From: Tetrapyrgos nigripes
Lineage: Eukaryota; Basidiomycota; Agaricomycetes; Agaricales; Campanellaceae
NCBI GenBank assembly: GCA_013368315.1
Contig: JAACJM010000009.1
Span: forward strand, 310,001-374,000
Length of the DNA: 64,000 nucleotides
Direction of reading: 5' to 3'
Shown piece by piece: positions 11,170 through 21,676 of the stretch; the first letter of the stretch is position 1; each line of letters starts with the position of its first letter. The notes beneath the pieces are model-generated. The model made no database searches. It was not told where the DNA came from and worked only from the letters and a program-made list of their open reading frames with translations. Made by a program: the position numbers and the translations under genes.

Positions 11170-11665
11170 CAATCAAGGCATGTTACCTCAATGTGACACT
11201 TGGTTTTCCTTGTGAACAGGGAAGTGTACCTCCTGTTGGAGTGGACACTCTTTGTGTCAAAGACGTCCAGGCTGCGGTCAGATTCACAGCAGACCATGAC
11301 CTTTGCCTGGTAGTCAAAAATACAGGGTACATGATGCCTTCCATGATCCCTCCATTTTCTGGTGTTGACGTTTTTCTAGTCACAACTATTTAGGCCGAAG
11401 TACTGCCAAAGGTGCCTTCATGATATGGACTCATCATCTCAAAGACATCACCACCAACTCAGCCTTTGTTCCCAATGGTGCTCCAGAATCCAAAATGCAT
11501 AATGGTGGGTACCAATGTGCCTGCACCTCCATCTACCGCTGATCTTTGGAATAGTGCTTACTCTTCAGTCTGGTGTTCAGTGGTTTGAAGCATATGATGC
11601 TGCTCAGGCAAACAGTTGTATCATCATTGGAGGACTTTGTGGTGGAGGATCTGTTGAAGCTGCTA

Positions 11666-11918
11666 TGCTGTAAAGGACCCCTATCCTTTACAATATCTTA
11701 TCAAGTTTCTTATCTCCTTTGTTATTATTTGTTTACCAATGCCCTCTACTTTATAAGGTCATTCTTTATTTGCCTCCTCATCCTTTTCACTCTGCTTGTG
11801 TCTTGGTTGAGGAGGTAAGCTATACACTTGTTATTGATATATTCTTGTTACTAACTACCTACTAGCATATACTTACATTGCGTGTATCTACTCTAGGTTG
11901 GGATCTAAGGCCACAACA
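11666..11918. mobile_element. Second solo LTR, 253 bp, with 5-bp target duplication TGCTA
   Basis: The insert begins TGCTGTAAAGGACC and ends AGGCCACAACA, with TG...CA ends. TGCTA at 11661-11665 is repeated at 11919-11923. Excision with one TGCTA restores the oxidase frame (SVEAARGWLTGGRHGAFSPQHG). The left end holds a near-perfect hairpin (TGTAAAGGA...TCCTTTACA). The sequence is unrelated by eye to the 432-bp LTR, so two different families hit the same pseudogene. Confidence 0.82.
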
Positions 11919-13098
11919 TGCTAGGGGTTGGTTAACAGGAGGCAGGCATGGCGCCTTTTCACCTCAGCATGGGCCCAGTGACTATTTTTTGTGTCAGACT
12001 GCCTACTTACCACTGACCTGACAACCTCTGTAGGTGTCAACATTGCTATTCAAATCACAACTGTCATGGCATCCAGCAAGCATCTTACAGCCAACTCTCA
12101 TGTCAACTTTGAGCTCTTTTGGGCAGTTAGAGGTGGAGGTGAAGGCACTTACGGCGTCCTGACCTCAGTCACCTATCGCACACACAAAATCACACCTCTT
12201 ACTGTTGCCTTCCTCATCTCCAAATTTTCATTGCCTACTGTAGAGAAAGAGATCCTCACCAAATACCTCAAACTTTGGCCTGGTCTGGCCGATGTTAGTT
12301 GGGGCAGCTACCTGGAAATACCTAACTCAGGGGCATCATTGAGCACAGATCTCACTCTATTCCTGGTTGCACCTAATGTCTCTTGGGCCAATATCAATGT
12401 GACTATCAATCCTTTCTTCAATTTTATCCAAAATGCTCAGCCAGATGCTTTCACAACAACTGTTCATTTCAACACATACTATAGCTTTTATCAAGCCCTC
12501 TTTGCAGCTGCAACTAGCAAACCAGTTGGGTTTAATGTGGAAGTGGCCTCACACTTGCTTCCTCGAGAAACCTTTGACCATCCCGAGCACTTGGCTGATG
12601 TGATTATGGGCTTCCAGGAGTCTATTCAGCTAATGTGCACACCCTGCAGATTTGATTTGTGTCTGATCATACTGACTTTGTACACCGCAGTCACATTGGT
12701 GGGGGTAAAATTTCTGAAATCGATCCAGACTCTGCTGGGCTGAACCCTGCTTGGTGCAAGGTGATTGTTCATATGGTTGTTGGAAATGGATGGCTTTCTG
12801 GTTTGACAGTGGATCAGATCTGTGCTGTAGAGCAAAGTTCAGAGATGACTTGGCTATTCTGGAGAGCTTAGCTCCAGGAGGTGGTGCCTACTTCAATGAG
12901 GTTTGTCTTGTCTGATTCTGAGTTTAGCTTACTCTTACCTTCACTCTCTTGACTTAGGCGTCTTTGTATGAACTCAACCAGCAAATGTTCTTTGGGGACC
13001 ATTATGACCATTTGGAAGAGATCAAGGATCTTTTCATTGTTGCGGAAGGAGTAGGTTCTGAGAGATGGGACACTGCATTGAACTGTAAACTTTACTAG

Positions 13099-14353
13099 TT
13101 TGTGGTGCTAGTGTATGGCTTTTGTCAACAGAGACAGTGGTGGATTCCAGACGGACTTGCCATAGGAGGTTGTTTCTTTTGAAAGATTTTACTGAAGAGC
13201 AACTGTGCAGCTCTCTGTACAGAAAAGCAGTCATCCTTGTTTCCAGAAACCCAGTTGACATAACTGCAGTGTCGCCACTCTCCTTGGTCGGTTCCCTACC
13301 ACCAATATCATCATTTGTTCTTTTCTGAAGACATCGTTCTGTCCTGCGGTTCCTCTTTGAAATAAAATCATTCCTGAAGCATCAGGGGTGCAGCCTCAGG
13401 TTCTCAGACAGTGTACAGTGCAGAACAAACACTGCCAGGCGACACATGCGATTTTTCGACGACTCACACTTTCCGGGCTGGGATAGCCTTCTGGTGCATG
13501 GGACTTTGGCAGATGACATTGGTGACATGTGTTACTCGGTTTGGGTGTAACCATGTCTGCTCCAGACCTTGCAGATGTACAGTGTTCTTCTGATTTTTGC
13601 TCCGCTGGTTCGTTTTCGTTGTCCTCCCAGAGTCCAGACCGAATCTGCTCAATTCAAGCATTAAAAGAAGCGCAATCCGAGGCCACTACTTAATACTCAC
13701 GCAGCTTGCAACTCGAGCACGAATTATCCACAATCCAATTTGACTCTCCATTGAAACTGTATATCGTTGTACTGCTTTTTTTCAATCAATACCCTCTTTC
13801 TTGCTCGCACACGAATTCATGACATACAGGCCATCTGACTGCATCCGGAATGGGCAGTCTTCCGAGATTCTAATTTATCTCTCCGACGTAAGTAGCAGTA
13901 AACGAGGTAAACACGTTTTGTAACCAATGTTACAGCCTATCTTCCTCGAAAGGTACACATCACCTCGAGGTCTTGCTGCGTACGAGGCGCATGTTCGAGC
14001 CTACCCTAAACTCGCCTGACTGGGGTTTGAATTGGAAATACAGAGTTGTGAGGTAAACCGCACCTCGGAAATCGTGCGATCCTTGTTCCGTTTCCGTTTA
14101 AAAACTGGCTCTTCAAGCATGATGTCCTGTTTAGACTATCTTTCTCTGCTCATCCAGTAAGGAGCTGAGCTGTCATTTTTTCTGATTTCGAGGTGAGCAT
14201 CTATACTTAGTTTTGAGAAGTATTTTCTGTTCTGGGGCGCTCCAAGTGTATAGAGTCTAAATTCATCCCATCCGCATTGCGCGGTATCTGCTACAGGTGC
14301 TCCGATATCTTTATAAACTACCGACGTCAATTTTTTTTTTTTTTGCGACAGTC
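13099..14353. other. Intergenic stretch, no gene seen
   Basis: About 1.25 kb between the oxidase pseudogene and the next gene. Only short frames are present and none shows a recognised motif. A run of eleven or more T at about 14331-14344 lies shortly before the next start codon. Confidence 0.4.
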
Positions 14354-15328
14354 ATGGCATCCCGCGAATCCTCTACAAGATCTAGACGTCCACCACCCGG
14401 AACCCTTTTTAACCCAAACTCATCTAATCCTCCCTCAAGAAGTAACACCACTTCCACTAAACGCCATAACTCTACCAGATCCACTTCTACCGCTAACCGA
14501 AACCAAAGTCCTCCGAAATCCAAACCCTCTTCTCCACCTCTTCCTGCTGCCAATGGTGATGTGAGCCGAGAAAACAGTCGGAACTTACGTCCCAGTAACA
14601 GTACACGTCACCATTCTGGGCAGAGGAGCGCCATTCCGAATCCTCAACAACAAAGTGACAGAGATCGCCGTCCAACTCGAAGGTCCCCGGAACGTCGTCC
14701 TTCTACACGCCATAATCGCGACGGTACTGCTAATGGCACCAGCTCACGAAATCCCGACACGTCAGCAAAACCGCTTCCCAGAGTGAGACTTGAGGACCCT
14801 CCTTCCGGTTCCCAAGGATTGGAAAGGAAAGATACTGCCGCGTCGGCTCGTCGGGAAACAGATTTGAACAGGTCGGGGTCTTTATCACGGAATGATTCCG
14901 GGAGGAGTTCGCGGGAGAAGGACAGGGATTTGGCGAGAAGTGGGTCTACGAGACGCCGGGATGTACAAACTTCTGCCAATGCCACGAAAGCAAATACTCA
15001 ACCTCCAAGACAAGATTCCTCATCCCCTCCCAAAGCCTACACCCCTCCCAATCCACTATCCAATCCATACTACAAACCCTTCACGCCCTTTAAACCTTTC
15101 GACCAAGAACGACCTCGAGTGAAATATGCCGATGGGTACGAGAGACCCGTAAACGAGCATGGACAGTTTTTAGATCGAGATGCGGAGAAATTGGTACCGA
15201 TGAATACTGGTTCTACAGTTGCTGGATGGGTGATGGTTCCGGATAGAGGGTCAGTTATGGTGTGCTCGAGATGCAAGGAGCCGGTTAATCCTTTCAGACC
15301 GAAGAAATCACATAGGAGTTGTCGTTGA
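14354..15328 (+). CDS. Disordered Ser/Arg-rich protein with small C-terminal CxxC module
   Basis: A single-exon frame of 324 residues from the ATG at 14354. Residues 1-240 are low complexity, rich in Ser, Arg, Pro and Asn, and probably unstructured. The last 80 residues are better ordered: an aromatic YYKPFTPFKPF segment, RVKYADGYERPVNEHG, and then VMVPDRGSVMVCSRCKEP with a final Cys at SHRSCR. The CxxC plus final Cys could bind metal. I do not recognise a named family. Coding strand is supported by the long open frame and a C-terminus that reads like a folded domain. Confidence 0.7.
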   Translation: MASRESSTRSRRPPPGTLFNPNSSNPPSRSNTTSTKRHNSTRSTSTANRNQSPPKSKPSSPPLPAANGDVSRENSRNLRPSNSTRHHSGQRSAIPNPQQQSDRDRRPTRRSPERRPSTRHNRDGTANGTSSRNPDTSAKPLPRVRLEDPPSGSQGLERKDTAASARRETDLNRSGSLSRNDSGRSSREKDRDLARSGSTRRRDVQTSANATKANTQPPRQDSSSPPKAYTPPNPLSNPYYKPFTPFKPFDQERPRVKYADGYERPVNEHGQFLDRDAEKLVPMNTGSTVAGWVMVPDRGSVMVCSRCKEPVNPFRPKKSHRSCR

Positions 15329-15780
15329 GAGACATTTTTCTTTTCTGGTTGGACTGGGCACTTTCTGGAGTACATCTGCTATCTATGAAATGCATCATAG
15401 CACTCCGAGTATATAGTACATATCTATCCATCCACCTTGTTGTCCGTATCGTTATTGGAATCATTTATGTATCATTATGTTGCATTCTGTTCTTACTATG
15501 GCTTGTATATTCGGAATGAATATTAATGTAGAACGCGGTCAAGTAGACGAGCAGAAGAGATACATAAGTCGTACTGTACATACAATTCCTATGGATTAGT
15601 ATTACCCTGTGCTGAAAACTGCCATGTATAATCCTTCGTACCATCACCGTGCCAGCAGCGAAAAGCACGCAACGCAGTAAATAGTAATATACCAAAACGC
15701 TCCTGACGCCCACACGCCCCCAGTCCATTTACTTATCCAGGTGGAGCCCAAATTCATACCAATATACTCGCACTTCAGAC
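15329..15780. other. Convergent intergenic region
   Basis: About 450 bp between two genes that end towards each other. It probably holds both 3' untranslated regions; no feature was recognised. Confidence 0.4.
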
Positions 15781-18129
15781 TCATACCCTCGACGACCCAC
15801 GTTCCCTCACAACCATTCGCCTCGCAATAAGCATAAGAACCACACCTAACACGGCACACGACCCGCTATAGACTGCAGCAGGCCAGTACGTGTTGTGTAG
15901 ACGTATGAGAGCACCTTGAACGGGAGAGCTGGCAAGCCAGAAGAAAGATGTCGTGAAGTATAACATTCCGAGGCGAAGGCTGTTGAGAGGAGACAGCTCC
16001 TTATTAGCATGGACGCGAGGGAATTAGGTATAAAGGAGTATGCTTACCCTGTCTCTGTTGGTGTTTTCGTCAGACTTGCAACGGACGCACTGATACACGA
16101 GACGTAGGTTCCTGTGTGCCGCGAAACAGGTAGTCAGTTATCTGAGATTCCATCTGCGGACACGAACACGGACACCAGCGAGGAAAGAGGCATACCACTG
16201 AAAACCCCAAAGAAGGCATCAAAAACCAATATCCCTACATTTGATCCAGCAAGGACCCAAAGACAGATTGATATAGATGAGATAGCGCAAGATGTTATGA
16301 GGACATTTATAGGCCCGACTTTTGTTGCCAGAGCGTTAGGTATCGTGCGTCCGAGGGCTGAACAAGCGTTGAGGATAGCTAGGCTTGATGCAGTGATTAA
16401 GACGAGGCAAATGTCAGTATACTACGTATGGTGAAGGAGCAAAAGTCGAGTGACTCACGAATAGAATGCAAGATTTTGAGACATCCCATTGTCAACTGCA
16501 AAAGTAACGCCATAGCTCAGAGGTAAGTATCTATGTGCACAGGTCAGTGAGCACATTGCAGGGAAGAACAGATGTTGGACACACAAACCAAGTCCTACAA
16601 CTCCAGAACCGACAACGAGGAAAGTGTAGGCTATGTCTTTGACTAGAAAAGGCTCACGATTAGACCAGAAGTATTGGAATGAGACGACAGAATAAGGCTT
16701 ACAAACTCTAACATCAAGAACACGACTGTTCTTCCTTGGGGGCAATCTAGTCGTACAGAATAAGAAGCCCGTTGAGACGCAAACCAAAACGATAAATGCC
16801 ACTGTAGACGAATGAGGATAAATATGAGAACGCATGCATCTTAGCACACAAACTCAGAAAAAGTGACGACGAAGAAAACGCACAGATTCTAATGGACCAG
16901 GCAAAACCAACTTGGACTAGCAATCTTTGCATGGCAATGGGGAATACCTGGCAAGAGATGAAGACTTAGTATCCGGTCAAAAGCGGCGATATAGTTTCGT
17001 ACCACACCACCAACAGATGCTCCTGCGGCAACTGAAAAAAGGGCTCATGATTAGACCAGAAGTATTGGAATGAGACGACAGAGTAAGGCTTACAGATACC
17101 AAAGACAAGATTTCTGAGGCGCTTGAAATGATGTGCTAGCACCGATAGAGATGGCGTGAATAGAAGGCCCACGGAGATCTGCAAGGAAAGGTTGGTTGAG
17201 ACTTATAGATATCAAATAAACGTGAAAAAGGAGCTTACCCCGACACCAACTCCCTGAGCAAGAAGATATTGGTAATATTCTATCGTGGTTTGAGTGAAAT
17301 GAAAAGTGTCGAAGAACGAGGCATACCCATTGCGATAGAGGTCATGAACAGACAGAATACATACAATGCTCCACCGCAACCAATAAGATACCTGAAATAC
17401 TGAAAAATACAACATGGTCCTGAGAGAGTGTTGACGAGAATATCCAAACCAACGTACCCCAGCATCAAATAGTGGCCCTGATACTGAGCCCATTAGGAGG
17501 ATGAGACAAAGCTGTAGAGAACCAATCCATGAAATGTCTTGTAAAGACCTGTCGCTGAGTTGGTTGGCGCGATAATACTCTTGAAATACGCCAAACTACA
17601 AGCATCAAGGAAATTGGTAAATTTCGCGAAGAGGACATCGCCAGAATAGAATTTTGCACATACTGTATTCAGGACACCGTCTGTTGAAGCTATTCTTTAG
17701 CAGGAAACAATGGTTTAAAGGTCATTCAGGACATACAGCATACGATGGAAATCATAAAGGACTATAATCCATCGCAGCTATAGTCAGCGACACGGACGAA
17801 CACATGAAGTAATAAAAAAATTAGGGAGAACGCACTCCAAACAGACATCGCCATGCTCTTGCACCACCATCTGGAATTTCAGGTGTCGGTAGAGTAACTT
17901 CCTTTTCTTCAGTAGACGGAGAGGACACGATGACCTCTTCCTTTGCTTTTGACTCTTCCGATTCCGCTTTACTGGGAGAGTCAACCATCAAGGCCTCGGC
18001 AATTTCGATCAGACCAGCCAATGGGACGTCGTCTTGCTCCCTGAGAGTCCGAGGATGATCAAGACTTGCACTCTGAGCCTGGAGTTCGTTTTTTTCCGAC
18101 TCTTGAGCCTTTCCCTGGTGGTGGTTCAT
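15781..18129 (-). CDS. MFS transporter, monocarboxylate-permease-like
   Basis: Fourteen exons (17836-18129, 17744-17777, 17664-17689, 17458-17595, 17327-17399, 17239-17279, 17094-17178, 17003-17031, 16884-16947, 16703-16801, 16459-16642, 16196-16383, 16048-16111, 15781-15979) give 505 residues in exact frame. The N-terminal 90 residues are hydrophilic, ending in IPDGGARAW, the usual entry to this fungal family. Then come FGVFQEYY, SWIGSLQLCLILL, AQGVGVG, LVFGIFAAGASVGG, VFKDIAYTF, LAILNACSALGRTIPN and FDAFFGVFSG. These correspond to the family's helices and loops, so it should be a 12-helix plasma-membrane carrier of small organic acids or related solutes. The substrate cannot be told. The join of exons 1-3 is the least certain part. 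Two introns are nearly identical to each other (see findings). Confidence 0.85.
16643..16702 (-). repeat. Intron of MFS gene, near-identical twin of 17032-17093
   Basis: This 60-bp intron starts gtaagccttattctgtcg and ends ccttttctag. Over its first 50 bases it differs from the intron at 17032-17093 at only two positions. Both are phase 1 and both follow a T. Confidence 0.9.
17032..17093 (-). repeat. Intron of MFS gene, near-identical twin of 16643-16702
   Basis: This 62-bp intron starts gtaagccttactctgtcg and ends ttttttcag. The donor at gtaagcc gives LVFGIFAAGASVGG, which fits the transporter family. Confidence 0.9.
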
Positions 18130-18926
18130 CGTGAAGGTCGTAAAGAGGTTAGTTACAACATCCACCACCGATTGATTATTCCAAGGGAAGGTAAATGAAG
18201 AACTGCACAGTCGCACAAGCAAACCTCTATTTTGCACATTGCAATTGCCAATGTGGAAAATCAAAGTGCCGGACCCCGTTTAGCCTGGCCATCAGAATTA
18301 GTAACCAATTACAAATGAAGGAGCGCGACGCGACGCCGTCGGACCGTCCGAACGGCAGCTCACTGTCAAGTGGTCTACTAGTACCAAACCGACATTGACG
18401 CGTTTCGCAGATATTGGATTGCAGTGAAGACCACTCATGTACCTGTGCTGGCATGAGTGCCTTTCAACCCCTCCAACAACTTTCTGCCACTTACAGTGCG
18501 CTGTTTATTGTACCGTGTATTCGTCTGACCAGCTTGTAAGGGCCGCTCAAACACGATTATCTCGGGATAACAGTAATAATGGGCCCGGCTGCTGGTCGGT
18601 GTAAGCTACTGACCTCCAGACTCTACATTCCAGCTGCTGAGTGAAGGATGCTCTCCAGTGCAAAAAGAGCAAAAACAATGTCGCAAGAAGCCTAGGCCTT
18701 GGGCGACGCGCTAATATCAGATCAAGTTCTCGAGAGCAATATACTTAGTATTTCAATTTGTAGTCTTCAGTGAACAGGCATGAACAGGCATGAACAGGTC
18801 CTGCTCATTGAGGATCTCCTTCGGCCAACCTCCAATCATATTTCTCTGGTCGGAGAGTAGGTGCATCATCTATTACATCATTGCCATTGGGCCCTCTTTC
18901 AATACATCTCTTGTACGCTCACAGCC
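18130..18926. promoter_or_regulatory. Divergent intergenic region with a triplicated 10-mer
   Basis: About 800 bp between the transporter gene (minus) and the small coiled-coil gene (plus), so it should carry both promoters. Around 18773-18798 the 10-mer tgaacaggca is repeated head to tail (two full copies and most of a third). No TATA box was assigned with confidence. Confidence 0.4.
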
Positions 18927-19457
18927 ATGTCCAACGTCGTCCCAGGTCCTCCTTTTCCAAGGTTTATCAAACCTCTATGAAGTTTTGTAATGACTGACAA
19001 CAGATTCCACATTTTCCGCTACTCACCAGCGAAGACGAACCGGGTAGCAGCAGTTTATCCAAAATTCAGTCAGCTGAAGCTGGTTACAACGCGATTTGCA
19101 CGCAGGCTTTGGATACAATCCGAACGTTTCTTGATCAGCCAGAGCTAGACGCGAGTGGTCGGGATGAATGTGAGTTTGCAAGATTCCTTGCGTTTTCGTT
19201 GTCAGTGACCGTGAACGTCTTTTGTTTTATCATTTCCAGTGCGTCGGATATTCCCAATGATAGAAGAGCAGAGGGACAAGATCTTGGCCGCAGTAGCCGA
19301 AGCAGCAGATACGCTAGAGTCTGAGGATCCGAAGGAGACTGCCGCATCGAATCAGGCGTATATGGATACGCTCAACAAGTTTACGGAGACTGTGCAAGAA
19401 CTGGACAAGCATTTGATGGTCTTGACAGAAGTGGTCGCTCGAAGTCGGACGGTTTGA
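18927..19457 (+). CDS. Small coiled-coil protein, function unknown
   Basis: Exons 18927-18961, 19030-19169 and 19240-19457 join to 130 residues. The acceptor at 19029 (actcaccag) is the one that keeps frame. The protein has a short Pro-rich start (SNVVPGPPFP), an acidic/Ser segment, and then two long amphipathic helices (SAEAGYNAICTQALDTIRTF and MIEEQRDKILAAVAEAADTL, followed by YMDTLNKFTETVQELDKHLM). This looks like a subunit of a multiprotein complex built from helices. I do not recognise which one. Confidence 0.6.
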
Positions 19458-19974
19458 CGATGAGCGAGAGTGTCATTGATCGAGGACGAGCTCTATGTAT
19501 TCCTTGTACTTATGACACTGATACCAAGCATAGAAGAAAACTACTCACTTTGGCAATGGAACAGGGATAGAACAGGGATATGGACTTGTACCAGGTTTTA
19601 ACATAAAACCGTTAGAAGATGGAGGAACAGAATCAACCTTTGCTTAAGCTGACGGAAATCAAAATATTTCAAACACCTTTTTTTTGGAAAAATGCCCTTG
19701 TTCAGCTCCCACTTGGCAGGCACTTTCATTGTCAAAAACACTCATTGCAACCACTCCTACACCCCTTCTTGCAGTATACTTCAGCTTGTACTCGCTCAAC
19801 GCCACTTCTTTGTTTGGTGGTCGCAAGTCTTCGTCATCGTGACACCCTGGTGGTTTTAGCTTCATCTCGAAACGATTGAATGATGTCTTGGTTCTGCTCA
19901 TGGAAATCAATACCAAAGGGATCACCGTATAAAGGCCAGCAACACTGTTCGCTTCCTCTCATATCACCAGCACC
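19458..19974. other. Intergenic, promoter region of the GH16 gene
   Basis: About 500 bp without a supported frame. The last 60 bases before the next ATG hold gtataaaggcc near 19927, a plausible TATA box. Confidence 0.4.
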
Positions 19975-21676
19975 ATGGCATTTGGCCTGTCCATTCCTTC
20001 TCTTTTCGCTCTCTTGTCTCTAACACCAGCCATTCATGTTTGGGCCGCTGTATACGGTTGCAGTGACAGCATTGTTGGTCATCAGTTCTTAGAAAAGTTT
20101 ACTGTCGAGCCAATTGATGATCCTACCCATGGTCGAGTGTGAGTCTGTCATATACGCATCTCCCTGTAAAGATTTTGACTGATGTATGCTCAGAAAATAC
20201 GTTGACGCGGATACAGCTGCGAGGCTCAATCTGACCTACGCGACGGATGATCGTTTCATTGCTCGTGCGGATTATACAACAATTCTTGACCCCCAGGGAC
20301 CTGGTAGGAATTCTGTGAGATTGCATTCCAAGAAGCTATATGGCAACGGAGTCATGGTGTGAGTTTTGACTGGCAGCTCGTAACCTGGCTTTCGACACTA
20401 ACTATTGCACAGTTTCAACCTCAATCATGTACCCGAAGGATGTGGAACGTGCGTTTTCACTGGTCTAATGTACCCTTTCCTTATTCATGCCTCCGATCTC
20501 CTAGCTGGCCTGCCGTCTGGTCTTATGCGAAAATTTGGCCCACAAAGGTACGGCTAGATGTATTCACCCTTAGCCAGCCCCATCTCATTGCGTGAATTAT
20601 TCACTAGGGAGAAATCGACGTCGTTGAAGGTGTCAATAACCAACTGTACAATCAAGCCACCCTGCACACACTGCCAGGTACCGTAGCCCTCTTTCGTCTC
20701 GTATCCGATCTTATGTGATGCTTCCTTTCCGCAGGATGCAATATGTCGGAATACAGGTTCCAGAAAGGGTGAGCGTTATCTGCCTCGGTCAAACCTCATC
20801 AAACCGATTTGCTCATCTTCATGAAGAGAGACCCTCGCTACCATCTGTGACTCCTCCGTCAATTACAACGCAGGATGCGGCGTCTCATATTCAAACCAGC
20901 GTAGCTTTGGTCCTGGGTTCAACGATAATGGAGGCGGATGGTATGTATCTTAAGTTACTTTCTGTACCGTCAGAGTTGTATCTCACCTTGGACATGTACA
21001 TAGGTACGCAGTCGAACGAACCGACAAGTTTATCAAGATTTGGTTCTGGTCTCGCGACGATCCTACTATTCCTTGGGACGTGAAAATGGGAGCTGATATA
21101 ATCTTTACTGATACTTGGGTATGTGTTTGGCATCACAGTATCAATGCTGAAACTGACCGTACCTGCCTTTGGCAGGGTATACCTGAAGCCAACTTCCCAG
21201 ATGATATGTGTGACATCACTAGGCTCTTTGGAGACCACCACATTATCATAAACTGTGAGTTACATCTTTCTGGTCAATCTTTTCTCCACTCTAATCTCAT
21301 TTCTCCATTCTAGTGACATTCTGTAAGAAACGATCGCAATTTAACCGGAAAATGGCTTCACTCATACCTTCCTCTCCTCTTCTTTCTTTTTCTACCAGGT
21401 GGCGACTGGGCCGGAAACGCCTACACTCAATCGACCTGTCCTGCCGATCCCAAGTACACCAGCAGCACTTTGGCTTGTGAAGGTCTGTTTCTATTTCATT
21501 CTATCTCACGCAAATTGATGCTAACCAATGGATTATCATCCACAGACTACGTCAACAACAATCCCGAGGCCTTTGAAAATGCGTATTTCGACTTTTCCCG
21601 GATCAAGGTCTATGACCCTCCACCTACCTTGAACATTACCATCGACGTCGACGTTAACGTTACAACATCGTCGTAA
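19975..21676 (+). CDS. Secreted GH16 beta-1,3(4)-glucanase
   Basis: Twelve exons (19975-20138, 20194-20358, 20413-20448, 20505-20547, 20608-20677, 20735-20768, 20827-20940, 21004-21118, 21176-21254, 21314-21322, 21399-21482, 21546-21676) sum to 347 residues. A signal peptide of about 25 residues (SIPSLFALLSLTPAIHVWA) opens the protein. RNSVRLHSKKLYGNGVMVFNL then NHVPEGCGTWPAVW and GEIDVVEGVN follow. E138 (nucleophile), D140 and E143 (acid/base) match the GH16 ExDxxE active site. GCGVSYSNQRSFGPGFNDNGG and FWSRDDPTIP are also typical. Family members cut laminarin-type beta-glucans, acting in cell-wall remodelling or nutrition. Exon 10 is only 9 bases, and its placement rests on frame and on the LTFCGDWAG reading. 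Confidence 0.9.

Larger units (their letters stand above)
10434..13098 (+). pseudogene. BBE-like FAD oxidase pseudogene (copy C) carrying two solo LTRs
   Basis: After removing two inserted LTRs, this is a third copy of the oxidase found intact at 51.4-53.4 kb. The parts seen in order are CYPESNPSGNCT, NFETF, CYLNVTLGFPCEQGSVPPVGVD, HNYLGRSTA (flavin-linking His block), IIGG, GWLTGGRHGAFSPQHG, RGGGEGTYGVLTSVTYRTH and the C-terminal FNE/ASLYELN/FIVAEGVGSERWDTALNCKLY. Intron positions match copy A. Lesions include small frameshifts in the signal-peptide region, the two insertions, and a 15-bp in-frame deletion before FIVAEG. It lies on the opposite strand to copies A and B and is clearly older. 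Confidence 0.85.
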
